35,470 nt of DNA from Hyphomicrobiales bacterium (GTDB taxonomy: Bacteria; Pseudomonadota; Alphaproteobacteria; Rhizobiales; Beijerinckiaceae), in the NCBI GenBank assembly GCA_947455025.1, contig CANGLU010000028.1, positions 1-35,470 of the forward strand, written 5' to 3'. Under the pieces are notes generated by a model that saw only the letters and a program-made list of their open reading frames with translations, was not told where the DNA came from and made no database searches. Numbering within the stretch: the first letter of the stretch is position 1; each line of letters begins with the position of its first letter. Below, piece after piece: positions 1 to 7,761 of the stretch. The position numbers and the translations under genes are program-made.

Positions 1-19
1 ATACTAAAATTACGTTAAT

Positions 20-679
20 TCAGAAAACAAAGCCCGAAACCTGTAAAAAACCTGGGAGCAATGGCCCGGAAGCATTCATCAACCGTTTTTCACCAACCGA
101 ACCGTCAGAGAGCGTATAAACTCTTACCTCTGCGGCGACAGCGTTACCCATGATGGCAACCAGCCGACCACCCTCTTTTAATTGTTGAAATAGGGATTGC
201 GGCACCTGCTCGCAACGGCCATTCACCAGAATAATATCATAGGGTGCGCCTTGGGCTAGCCCATTTGTTAACTCGCCTTGCTGTACATTTACGCCGCCGC
301 TATTCACCCACTTCAATGCTTCGCGAGCCACGGCACATTGTTCCGCCTGGTCCTCCAGCAACGTCACGTGGCCGCCCAGCCCTGCCAACAAAGCCGTGGT
401 ATAGCCAGAACCGGCCGCGATATCCAAAACCCGATCACCGGCCTTAATGTCCGTCGCCTGAATCATCCGCGCCAAAGTCATCGGCGATAAAATTTTACGG
501 CCCACCCCACCTGCCGATAAAACCGCACGATCAGCATAGGCGACCGCTTGTTCCGACAGATCTACAAATAATTCACGGGGAACGACCGAAAAAATATCAA
601 GAATATCGGTTCGCGTGACATCGGCGGTCCGAAGTTGTCCATCCACCATGGCTCGGCGTGCTTGAGAAAAATCAACCAT
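20..679 (-). CDS. Protein-L-isoaspartate O-methyltransferase family protein
   Basis: SAM-dependent methyltransferase of 219 aa, related to the PIMT repair enzymes that methylate L-isoaspartyl residues in aged proteins. The SAM-binding motif I reads VLDIAAGSGYTTALLAGL in the middle of the protein, followed by an acidic strand end (LLED) and the post-motif NGLAQGAPYDIILVNG. The ATG at 679 has GGAG nine bases upstream. The classical PIMT substrate segment (ISQPYIVA type) appears here as LSPMTLARMIQA. This is typical of the divergent alphaproteobacterial paralogue that usually sits beside tolC, so the isoaspartate activity is less certain than the fold. The gene ends close to the left edge, and whether tolC follows cannot be seen. 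Confidence 0.85.
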   Translation of the reverse strand: MVDFSQARRAMVDGQLRTADVTRTDILDIFSVVPRELFVDLSEQAVAYADRAVLSAGGVGRKILSPMTLARMIQATDIKAGDRVLDIAAGSGYTTALLAGLGGHVTLLEDQAEQCAVAREALKWVNSGGVNVQQGELTNGLAQGAPYDIILVNGRCEQVPQSLFQQLKEGGRLVAIMGNAVAAEVRVYTLSDGSVGEKRLMNASGPLLPGFLQVSGFVF

Positions 680-773
680 GTGAAAACTCCATCAACCAAT
701 GAATGTTCGCAGCGCTTTTCGGCTTCGAAAACGCTTTAAATCACAATTTGAAACGCATAATCCTTAGGAAAAA

Positions 774-847
774 TGGAGGCCTCGCCCGGAATCGAACCGG
801 GGTACGAGGATTTGCAGTCCTCTACGTGACCACTCCGCCACGAGGCC
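774..847 (-). tRNA. tRNA-Cys (GCA)
   Basis: Complete 74-nt cloverleaf on the - strand. The acceptor arms GGCCTCG and CGAGGCC pair perfectly. The anticodon loop carries GCA, and the T arm is CCCGG-TTCGATT-CCGGG. The discriminator base is U, as expected for cysteine, and CCA is encoded in the DNA. It lies about 95 bp upstream of the methyltransferase gene on the same strand. Confidence 0.97.
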
Positions 848-1034
848 TCAACCGGAAAGTGCCGGCGCGTTTAGATACAAACAGTTTGCGCATCCGGCAA
901 TCCATTTGATGGTGCTTCTCAGAAAAATCGACGACTTGTCGACCGAAATTATGACAATTGAGACTTTGTTTAGAATTTTCCTGTCATGTACCCCTTGCGT
1001 TTCGGATGCATAGTGATGTATCCGGCACCCGTGA

Positions 1035-1110
1035 TCCTCGATAGCTCAGCTGGTAGAGCGTTCGACTGTTAATCGAATGGTCGCAGGTTCGAGTCCTGCT
1101 CGAGGAGCCA
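1035..1110 (+). tRNA. tRNA-Asn (GTT)
   Basis: Complete 76-nt cloverleaf on the + strand. The acceptor arms TCCTCGA and TCGAGGA pair. The D arm is AGCTCAGCTGGTAGAGC, the anticodon loop reads CTGTTAA (anticodon GTT), and the T arm GCAGG-TTCGAGT-CCTGC is intact. Discriminator G and an encoded CCA follow. Confidence 0.97.
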
Positions 1111-1124
1111 CTTTTCCCTAAAAT

Positions 1125-1166
1125 CCGGTCAAATCCTCCCTGTTTTGCGAGGATTAAATGAACCGG
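1125..1166. other. Nested inverted repeat between tRNA-Asn and the photolyase gene
   Basis: Two nested perfect arm pairs occur here. AATCCTC (1132-1138) pairs with GAGGATT (1149-1155), and CCGGT (1125-1129) pairs with ACCGG (1162-1166). There is no T-run directly after it on either strand, so it is not a classical terminator. It could be the end of the tRNA transcript, an operator for the photolyase operon (whose ATG is 55 bp downstream), or both. No regulator can be named from the sequence. Confidence 0.4.
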
Positions 1167-1220
1167 ACGGGCTTTGGTTCCGTAAATCTCACATAATTTG
1201 ACGGCAACCCTAAGGCCATT

Positions 1221-2669
1221 ATGACCGATTCAACCCTTGTTTGGTTTCGCAACGATCTCCGTTTGATCGATAATCCCGCCTTGATCGAGGCGACCGCATC
1301 GAAAAATCCGATCATCTTTGTTTATATTTTTGACGATAGCGGCAAACATTCTAGGCCTCTGGGTGGCGCGCAAAAATGGTGGCTCCATCACAGCCTCACG
1401 CGTCTGGCGCAGGATATTTCAAAGCGTGGCGGTCGATTGGACCTCTATCGCGGGGATCCCGAAACGATTATTCCTCGCATTGTGAGCGATATCAGCCCCA
1501 CCACTGTGGTTTGGAACCGCCGGTATCATCCCTCCGACATCGCGTGCGATACCGCTATCAAGGCCAAACTGGAAGCGGACGGCGTCACCGTCAAAACCTT
1601 CAATGGCACTCTGATTCGCGAGCCTTGGACGCTCGCCTCAAAAACCGGCAGCGCTTTCAAGGTTTTCACGCCCTTTTGGCGCGCGGCTCGGGACAATTAC
1701 CCGATACCGACACCGCTTGCTGCCCCCGATCACTTTATCTCCGCGGTAAAGTCTCCTTCAAAACACACCGTTTCCTTGGACGAACTTGCCCTATTGCCAC
1801 TCCACCCAAATTGGGCGGGTGGTATGGCGGAAGCTTGGAAACCGGGCGAAGCGGGAGCGGCTGCAACCCTCGATACCTTTATCGAGCATGGCTTTGCAGG
1901 CTATTCTGAGAACCGTAACCGGCCCGATATGCCTTCGACCTCGCGGCTTTCGCCCTATCTTCGCTTTGGCGAAATCTCGATCAACACCGTCTGGCAGGCC
2001 AGCGAAATGGCCGTGCAATCGGGGCGGACACGTGCCAGTTCCGAAGATCTCCGCGTCTTTCAGTCCGAATTGGGATGGCGCGAATTCTCGTATTATTTGC
2101 TCTATCACCAACCGGATATCGCCAAATTCAACGTTCAGAGACGTTTTGACGCGTTTCCATGGCAAAATGACCCATCGCTACTGACAGCATGGCAAAAGGG
2201 GCAGACCGGCTACCCCATCATCGATGCCGGCATGCGGGAGCTCTGGCAAACCGGGTTCATGCACAACCGCGTCCGGATGATTGTGGCCTCCTTCCTCATC
2301 AAGCACCTTAAAGTTGACTGGCGGGAAGGTGAAACCTGGTTCTGGGACACGCTTTTGGACGCCGACCCCGCCAGCAATCCAGCCAGTTGGCAATGGGTGG
2401 CGGGCTCGGGCGCGGATGCGGCCCCCTTCTTCCGGATTTTCAATCCCATGTTGCAAGGCGAGAAATTCGATCCCAAGGGCGAATATGTGCGGCATTATGT
2501 CCCCGAAATCGCGCGCCTTTCGCCGAAATATATTCACACCCCTTGGGCAGCCAGCCCCGTTGAATTGGCGGCAGCTGGCGTAAAATTGGGTCAAACCTAT
2601 CCTCGTCCGATCGTCGACCATGAAACGGCACGTAACAGCGCCCTTGCGGCATTCAAGGCGCTCACATAG
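1221..2669 (+). CDS. phrB: Deoxyribodipyrimidine photolyase (class I CPD photolyase)
   Basis: Light-driven repair of cyclobutane pyrimidine dimers, with FAD as the catalytic cofactor. The 482-aa length is normal. The N-terminal antenna domain begins VWFRNDLRLIDNPAL. The C-terminal FAD domain contains RLSPYLRFGEIS, ELGWREFSYYLL, the AGMRELWQTGFMHNR helix, DWREGE (about residue 366) and WQWVAGSGADAAPFF (from about residue 389). DWREGE and WQW hold the positions of two tryptophans of the electron-transfer chain in E. coli photolyase. The ATG at 1221 follows a weak AAGG. It is the first gene of a co-directional run with the FAD oxidoreductase, DUF1365 and Cfa-like genes. This grouping belongs to light or singlet-oxygen regulons in other proteobacteria. 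A cryptochrome-like photoreceptor role is possible but less likely given the conserved repair motifs. Confidence 0.96.
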   Translation: MTDSTLVWFRNDLRLIDNPALIEATASKNPIIFVYIFDDSGKHSRPLGGAQKWWLHHSLTRLAQDISKRGGRLDLYRGDPETIIPRIVSDISPTTVVWNRRYHPSDIACDTAIKAKLEADGVTVKTFNGTLIREPWTLASKTGSAFKVFTPFWRAARDNYPIPTPLAAPDHFISAVKSPSKHTVSLDELALLPLHPNWAGGMAEAWKPGEAGAAATLDTFIEHGFAGYSENRNRPDMPSTSRLSPYLRFGEISINTVWQASEMAVQSGRTRASSEDLRVFQSELGWREFSYYLLYHQPDIAKFNVQRRFDAFPWQNDPSLLTAWQKGQTGYPIIDAGMRELWQTGFMHNRVRMIVASFLIKHLKVDWREGETWFWDTLLDADPASNPASWQWVAGSGADAAPFFRIFNPMLQGEKFDPKGEYVRHYVPEIARLSPKYIHTPWAASPVELAAAGVKLGQTYPRPIVDHETARNSALAAFKALT

Positions 2670-2713
2670 TATACGTAAACATGACTAGACACATTCGGAC
2701 GACTGAAACACGC

Positions 2714-4012
2714 ATGAAGCTTGCTATTATTGGCAGCGGTATAGCGGGAAACGCGGCTGCTTACGCTTTAGCTACGTCGTCCGCCCACGAAATTACCGTT
2801 TTTGAGCAAAATGATCGCCCCGGTGGCCATTCGGCAACCGTAACCGTCGATTATGACGGAATGTCAATTCCTGTTGACACCGGTTTCATCGTTTACAATG
2901 AAAACAATTATCCCGAATTCACCGCCCTCTTGGCTCATTTGAAGGTTGCGACCCACGCCTCCGATATGAGCTTTGCCCTATCGGTGGATGGCGGTCGATT
3001 TGAATGGTGCGGACGGGATAAAAATCCGATAGGCGGCCTGTTTGCCCAGCCCAAAAATCTTTTCTCGCCCAGCTACCTCAAAATGCTGCTCGAAATTTTA
3101 CGCTTCAATAAATTAGCGCTCGCTGATCTTGAGGCCGGCCGGCTCGATGACGGTTCGCTCGGGCGCTACCTGTTGGCGAACGGCTTCTCGGCGCGTTTTA
3201 GGGATGATTATCTCTTACCAATGGGCGCTGCCATTTGGTCCATGTCGACGGCATCGATGCTGAATTTCCCGGTTCGCTCCTTCATCACCTTTTTCAACAA
3301 TCACCATTTGTTGCGCTATAACGGCCATCAATGGCGGACGGTGACCGGCGGCAGTCGCGTTTATGTCGAGAAACTGATCGATGCCTTTCGCTCCCGCTTG
3401 CGGCTATCGACGCGCGTGGTGAACGTCAGCCGAAGCCAGGACCACGTCACCCTCACGCTAGAGGATGATTCGACCGAGACCTTTGACGGCGTCATCTTCG
3501 CCTCCCATACCGATCAAACCATGGCGATGTTGACGGATGCCACGCCGCAGGAACGCGCTGTTCTTGGCGCCATCGCCTATAAGCCCAACACGGTCTACCT
3601 GCACCGCGACCAAGCCCTAATGCCGAAGCGGAAAAGGGCGTGGGGTTCGTGGAATGTTATCCAAGGCAAAGACAGAAGCGCCGATCTGTGCGTGAGCTAT
3701 TGGATGAACCGACTTCAAGGCATCGATCCGTCGCGTCCGGTCTTTGTGACGCTGAACCCGCCTGAACCACCCGCCGAGCATCTCACCTTCGGGCGTTACG
3801 TCTATGACCATCCGCAATTTGACGGTGCGGCGATTGAGGCGCAGCCGAAGCTCGAAAGCATTCAAGGCCGCCACCGCGCGTGGTTTTGTGGCGCCTGGGC
3901 GAAACATGGCTTTCACGAAGACGGATTAAAATCGGGCCTTGATGTCGCCCAAAGCTTAGGTGCCCTCCCCGATTGGCGTCCGATGCCAGCCTATGCCGAG
4001 GCCGCCGAATGA
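2714..4012 (+). CDS. FAD/NAD(P)-binding oxidoreductase, COG2907 (amine-oxidase-like)
   Basis: Flavoprotein of 432 aa from the ATG at 2714. An in-frame ATG at 2681 adds eleven residues before the Rossmann strand, and neither start has a clear ribosome binding site. The dinucleotide-binding motif IIGSGIAGN is at residues 5-13, followed by VFEQNDRPGGHS and the conserved DTGFIVYNENNYP segment. The family is typically found beside DUF1365 and cyclopropane-fatty-acid-synthase-like genes. In Rhodobacter sphaeroides, members of this neighbourhood belong to the sigma-E/ChrR regulon and act on unsaturated fatty acids. A role in oxidation or desaturation of a membrane acyl chain is therefore inferred; the substrate cannot be read from the sequence. 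The stop codon overlaps the next start (ATGA). Confidence 0.85.
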   Translation: MKLAIIGSGIAGNAAAYALATSSAHEITVFEQNDRPGGHSATVTVDYDGMSIPVDTGFIVYNENNYPEFTALLAHLKVATHASDMSFALSVDGGRFEWCGRDKNPIGGLFAQPKNLFSPSYLKMLLEILRFNKLALADLEAGRLDDGSLGRYLLANGFSARFRDDYLLPMGAAIWSMSTASMLNFPVRSFITFFNNHHLLRYNGHQWRTVTGGSRVYVEKLIDAFRSRLRLSTRVVNVSRSQDHVTLTLEDDSTETFDGVIFASHTDQTMAMLTDATPQERAVLGAIAYKPNTVYLHRDQALMPKRKRAWGSWNVIQGKDRSADLCVSYWMNRLQGIDPSRPVFVTLNPPEPPAEHLTFGRYVYDHPQFDGAAIEAQPKLESIQGRHRAWFCGAWAKHGFHEDGLKSGLDVAQSLGALPDWRPMPAYAEAAE

Positions 4013-4821
4013 AACCGGCTAAGGCGGGAGAATTTGTCCCGCCTAACGCAGCGGCGTGTTTTTACGTCGGCCCTGTGATGCATGCGCGGATGAAGCCCGT
4101 TCAGCACCGTTTTTCATACGGCGTGTTCTCCATCCTCGTCGATCTCGCCAAGCTCGACGAAGCCGATCGTCTCAGTCCGTTTTTCGCCATCAATCGATTT
4201 AATCTTTTAAGCCTGCACGAGCGCGATCATGGCCCGCGTGATGGCACCTCGCTATCGGCCTATGCGACAGAGCTTTTTAAAACCGCAGGCGTTGATCTGA
4301 CGAACGGCAAGATTCTGCTGCTGTGCTATCCGCGCATTCTTGGCTATGTGTTTAATCCGCTCTCTGTCTATTTTGGCTATGCAGCGAATGGCGAGTTGAA
4401 GGGCGTGCTCTATGAAGTACGCAACACCTTCGGCGAAATGCACACTTATGTGGAACCTGTCGAGGAAGGCATGCTCACGTCTTCCGGCTTACGCCAAGAG
4501 CGCGCCAAACGCTTTTATGTATCGCCCTTTAATGCGCTAACCATGACCTATTTTTTTAGGGTAAGGCCGCCTACTCAATCCATCGCCGTACGTATTTTGG
4601 TAAAAGACGAAGAAGGTCCCGTTTTGGCCGCGAGCTTTCATGGCGATATGCGGCCATTCACCACGCAAAACCTGCTATGGCTCTGCTTGACGATGCCGCT
4701 TCTTACCCTCAAGATTATCATAGGAATTCATGTTGAAGCGTTCTGGCTCTGGGTAAAAGGAATGCGGCTTGTTCCTCGTCCCGCGCCTCCGCCTAAAATA
4801 GGTCTTCCCGGGGACAAATGA
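4009..4821 (+). CDS. DUF1365 family protein (COG3496)
   Basis: Protein of 270 aa with unknown biochemical activity. The start at 4009 overlaps the preceding stop as ATGA, pointing to translational coupling; an earlier in-frame start at 3973 would overlap the upstream gene by 40 bp. Family hallmarks are FYVGPVMHARMKPVQHRF near the N-terminus, then RILGYVFNPLSVYFGY, YEVRNTFGEMHTYV, AKRFYVSPF and MTYFFRVRPP. A hydrophobic segment near the C-terminus (LLWLCLTMPLLTLKIIIGI) suggests membrane attachment. DUF1365 is almost always encoded between a COG2907 flavoprotein and a Cfa-like methyltransferase, as here, so a step in fatty-acyl modification is inferred. Confidence 0.88.
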   Translation: MKPAKAGEFVPPNAAACFYVGPVMHARMKPVQHRFSYGVFSILVDLAKLDEADRLSPFFAINRFNLLSLHERDHGPRDGTSLSAYATELFKTAGVDLTNGKILLLCYPRILGYVFNPLSVYFGYAANGELKGVLYEVRNTFGEMHTYVEPVEEGMLTSSGLRQERAKRFYVSPFNALTMTYFFRVRPPTQSIAVRILVKDEEGPVLAASFHGDMRPFTTQNLLWLCLTMPLLTLKIIIGIHVEAFWLWVKGMRLVPRPAPPPKIGLPGDK

Positions 4822-4864
4822 CCCGCTTCATTTCGTTTGGCGTTTATTGGTAAAAGAGAATTCT

Positions 4865-6112
4865 ATGTTGGATATACCGTTAGAAAAAACGGCCGCCTTA
4901 CACCTGACCCAAGAGACGGTAGCAAACCATACCGATGGTTTACCGTTTCTGGTTCGCCAAGCCTTGCGTTTTGCTTGCCGCATCGAGGTTGGAACGCTGA
5001 CCGTGACGCTTCCGGACAACCGCATCTTTACCTTTGGCGGCACCCAACCCGGACCCAATGCCCAAATGGTGATGCATGATTACGCGTTTACCAAACGGAT
5101 GTTCTCATCAGGCGATATCGGTATCGCGGAATCCTTCCTTCGCGGCGAATGGACAACCAAAGATCTAACGACCTTTCTGCTGCTCTTTTGCGCCAACCAT
5201 CATCTCATCTCATCGATGCTCGCCGACAAGCCGTTCATTCGTTATTGGCAATTGTTCAAATATTGGTTGAACCGAAACACAAAATCCGGCTCGCGCAAAA
5301 ACATTCACGCACATTACGATTTAGGCAATGCCTTCTATACAAAATGGCTCGATCCATCGATGACCTATTCCTCGGCTTTGTTCACGGCCGATGGCAAAGA
5401 TCTCTATCAAGGCCAGCAAAACAAATACGCGGCCCTTGCCCGCGAATCCAACATTCAGGCAGGCCATTCGGTTCTCGAAATCGGCTGCGGTTGGGGCGGG
5501 TTTGCTGAATATGCGGCCAAAGAAATTGGCTGCACTATAACAGGGCTAACCATCTCGCAAGAACAATATGACTTTGCCAAAAAACGAATATTTGAGGCCG
5601 GTTTAAACGAAAAAGTTGAGATTAAATTTCAAGATTATCGCGATGAAAAAGGCCTCTATGATCGCATCGCGTCGATTGAAATGTTCGAGGCGGTGGGCGA
5701 GCAATACTGGCCCGTTTATTTCAACACGCTTTCCGAACGGCTCAAACCTTCAGGCGTTGCAGGACTTCAAGTCATCACCATTCAGGATCGGTTTTTTGAA
5801 TCCTACCGCTTGGAAGTCGATTTCATCCGCCGCTACATCTTCCCAGGCGGCATGTTGCCCTCGCCTTCGATCATGAAAAAGCTGGGTGAAAAGGTCGGTA
5901 TGGCCATCAAGCATGAACGCGTCTTTGGTGTCGATTACGCCGATACACTTTCAGCATGGCGCGATAAATTCAGAGCAGCTTGGCCCGAATTAACACCCTT
6001 GGGTTTTGACGAACGCTTTAGGCGGATGTGGGAATATTACCTTGCCTATTGCGAAGCCGGATTCCGCGCGGGCAATATTGATGTGAGGCAGATTATCTAC
6101 GCGAAAGCCTAA
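4865..6112 (+). CDS. cfa: Cyclopropane-fatty-acyl-phospholipid synthase family methyltransferase
   Basis: SAM-dependent enzyme of 415 aa that would add a methylene or methyl group to unsaturated acyl chains of membrane phospholipids. Family motifs are IHAHYDLGNAFY (about residue 147), MTYSSALF, the SAM site VLEIGCGWGGFAEYAA (about residue 202), ITGLTISQEQ, SIEMFEAVGEQYW and the C-terminal YYLAYCEAGFRAG. The cysteine in that last motif corresponds to the late conserved cysteine of E. coli Cfa. The ATG at 4865 with AGAGA upstream is preferred to an in-frame TTG at 4847. Given the COG2907 and DUF1365 partners, the product may be a branched or furan fatty acid rather than a plain cyclopropane. 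It ends 5 bp from the convergent SDR gene. Confidence 0.9.
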   Translation: MLDIPLEKTAALHLTQETVANHTDGLPFLVRQALRFACRIEVGTLTVTLPDNRIFTFGGTQPGPNAQMVMHDYAFTKRMFSSGDIGIAESFLRGEWTTKDLTTFLLLFCANHHLISSMLADKPFIRYWQLFKYWLNRNTKSGSRKNIHAHYDLGNAFYTKWLDPSMTYSSALFTADGKDLYQGQQNKYAALARESNIQAGHSVLEIGCGWGGFAEYAAKEIGCTITGLTISQEQYDFAKKRIFEAGLNEKVEIKFQDYRDEKGLYDRIASIEMFEAVGEQYWPVYFNTLSERLKPSGVAGLQVITIQDRFFESYRLEVDFIRRYIFPGGMLPSPSIMKKLGEKVGMAIKHERVFGVDYADTLSAWRDKFRAAWPELTPLGFDERFRRMWEYYLAYCEAGFRAGNIDVRQIIYAKA

Positions 6113-6117
6113 TCGGG

Positions 6118-6924
6118 TTAGGGTTTACTGGCGTTTGTCGAGTCCCAACCCGTCATCTTGGCCACAACCGCGAAATAGGCCGAATAAGGCAGCATGTTCA
6201 GCGCTTTGAGGATGAAGGCAAAACGGCGCGGGAAGGTAATTTCAAACCCGCCTTTTTCGAACCCATCGCAAATGCGGCGCGAAGCCTCGTCAAGCTTCAT
6301 GAGAAACGGCATCGGATGATCGTTTAACGCGGTCAACGGCGTCTCGACAAATCCGGGATTAACCACCTGCAAGGTAATACCCAACAAATCAGTGTCGAAT
6401 TTCAAGCTTTCCGCCATCGCAATCAAAGCGGCTTTGCTGCCCGAATAAGCCCCTGCCCGCGGCAATCCACCATAGCCCGCCACAGAGGCATTAAACGCCA
6501 GCTGTCCGCGCTTTCTAGCGGTCATCTTCGGTAAAATCGCCGATAGACAATTGATCACGCCATAGACATTCACATCAAAGGTTTTGCGAAATCCGTCGGC
6601 GTCAAAAGGCGCGGCGCGCAGCGGAAAATAAATGCCCGCATTCAAAAAGCACAACACGATCTCGCCATGCTGCTGCTCAATGCTTTCGACAAGCGCCAAA
6701 ATGCCGGCAGAATCCGTTACATCACCAATGGCCGGAACAATTCGCCCCGCGAGACCGGAGGCCTCCGCAACAAGCGTTTCGAGATCGGGCATACGGCGGG
6801 CGGTTGCGATAACCGTATAGCCGCGCCGCGCCAATTCAATGCAGGTGCCACGCCCAATGCCTGAGCTCGCCCCTGTCACCCACGCTACCCCATCCGATGC
6901 CGAGGCTCGATAGGTTTCTGTCAC
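6118..6924 (-). CDS. Short-chain dehydrogenase/reductase (SDR)
   Basis: Classical SDR, NAD(P)-dependent oxidoreductase of 268 aa. The cofactor motif is VTGASSGIGRG near the N-terminus. Then come the LNAG motif, the catalytic Ser (FNASVAGYGG) and the Tyr-Lys pair in AYSGSKAALI, followed by the VNPGFVETPLT loop. The reading frame extends to a TTG at 6960, but that start lies inside the upstream gene. The GTG at 6924, one base after the upstream stop, gives the usual distance to the Rossmann strand and suggests translational coupling; I chose it without strong ribosome-binding-site support. It is cotranscribed with the ChrR-like gene and faces the lipid-modification genes. SDRs of this type are common in these islands, but the substrate is unknown. 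Confidence 0.85.
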   Translation of the reverse strand: MTETYRASASDGVAWVTGASSGIGRGTCIELARRGYTVIATARRMPDLETLVAEASGLAGRIVPAIGDVTDSAGILALVESIEQQHGEIVLCFLNAGIYFPLRAAPFDADGFRKTFDVNVYGVINCLSAILPKMTARKRGQLAFNASVAGYGGLPRAGAYSGSKAALIAMAESLKFDTDLLGITLQVVNPGFVETPLTALNDHPMPFLMKLDEASRRICDGFEKGGFEITFPRRFAFILKALNMLPYSAYFAVVAKMTGWDSTNASKP

Positions 6925-6925
6925 A

Positions 6926-7567
6926 TCAATATCCGACGAAATTCTGGAAAAACCGCCCAATTGGGCCCGTCAACCGCAGGGGCGCATCATTGACGACAAA
7001 GCAAATGCAGTCTTCGCCCTGATCAGCCTTTGGACGATGGTTTACATCGCCATCGGCGATCGCAATATCGCCCCGCGCATAATGATGGCTTCCATCGCTA
7101 AACGCGCCCTTTAGAACGAGAGTGACTTCCGTACCATCATGCGTATGGGATGGCATCGTGCGACCCGCTTTGATCCAAAGCAGCGACGCCTCGCATCCCT
7201 CGATATCCTTCAACTCATATTCTTTTAAGCCGGGCAAGCGCGTGCGCCATTTCAACTTCGACAAATCCGAACCCACAAACGCGGCGATTGGTCCCGGTAC
7301 CACCTCATTGGCATTCGATATCCGTTCCTTCGGAACATCAACGGGTTGCGCAAAGATACGATTGAGCATTTCGTCCCGACGCGAAAGGGGCGCAGGCTTC
7401 GTCTCCACAATTGCATCCGAATGCAAAACTTCCATCGCCTCGACAAAACCACGATTATCCGGTTTCATCATCAAATGCGCGGCAATCAGGCCATGCAAAG
7501 GCGCAGGCAATTGCCCGGCCGCATATCCTGCAAGCAAGGCGTTGAGGGCACCTTCCTCATCTGTCAT
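6926..7567 (-). CDS. ChrR-like cupin protein lacking the anti-sigma zinc ligands
   Basis: 213 aa, the length of Rhodobacter sphaeroides ChrR, the zinc-dependent anti-sigma factor that holds sigma-E until singlet oxygen appears. Counting residues from the ATG at 7567, the C-terminal cupin keeps the ChrR metal ligands H141, H143, E147 and H177 and the C187/C189 pair. In the N-terminal anti-sigma domain, H31 is kept, but the other three zinc ligands of ChrR (H6, C35, C38) are G6, K35 and N38 in the segment AAHLMMKPDNR. The fold features LLAGYAAGQLP and RLPGLKEYEL are still there. No ECF sigma-factor gene lies upstream; cysK is divergent. It may be a cupin sensor that no longer works through zinc, or may control a distant sigma factor. 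A TTG start at 7585 is an alternative. Confidence 0.85.
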   Translation of the reverse strand: MTDEEGALNALLAGYAAGQLPAPLHGLIAAHLMMKPDNRGFVEAMEVLHSDAIVETKPAPLSRRDEMLNRIFAQPVDVPKERISNANEVVPGPIAAFVGSDLSKLKWRTRLPGLKEYELKDIEGCEASLLWIKAGRTMPSHTHDGTEVTLVLKGAFSDGSHHYARGDIAIADGDVNHRPKADQGEDCICFVVNDAPLRLTGPIGRFFQNFVGY

Positions 7568-7761
7568 GTTAGACGCTAAGGTCAATTCGACTGCTCCAAC
7601 TACGAAACCACGTTATTTCTACGGAATCATCCAAGGATCGGATTGATTTACATTAAAAATTGTTCCGTTAAATTTACAGGCGTCTTATTGGCGCACCTTA
7701 TACATTCGGTTAACAGGCCACTGATTCGACCGCCAATCGCCTATGAAGAGCAAAATTCGCT

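Noticed and set aside
774-1110. Integration or mobile-element site at the tRNA-Cys/tRNA-Asn pair
   Set aside because: Both tRNAs are complete, no integrase is near, and no repeated 3' tRNA end was seen in the window.
7586-7761. An ECF sigma factor gene or its promoter motif upstream of the ChrR-like gene
   Set aside because: The gap is too short for a gene, and only a weak CGATCC-like match to a sigma-E type box was present, without a proper -10.
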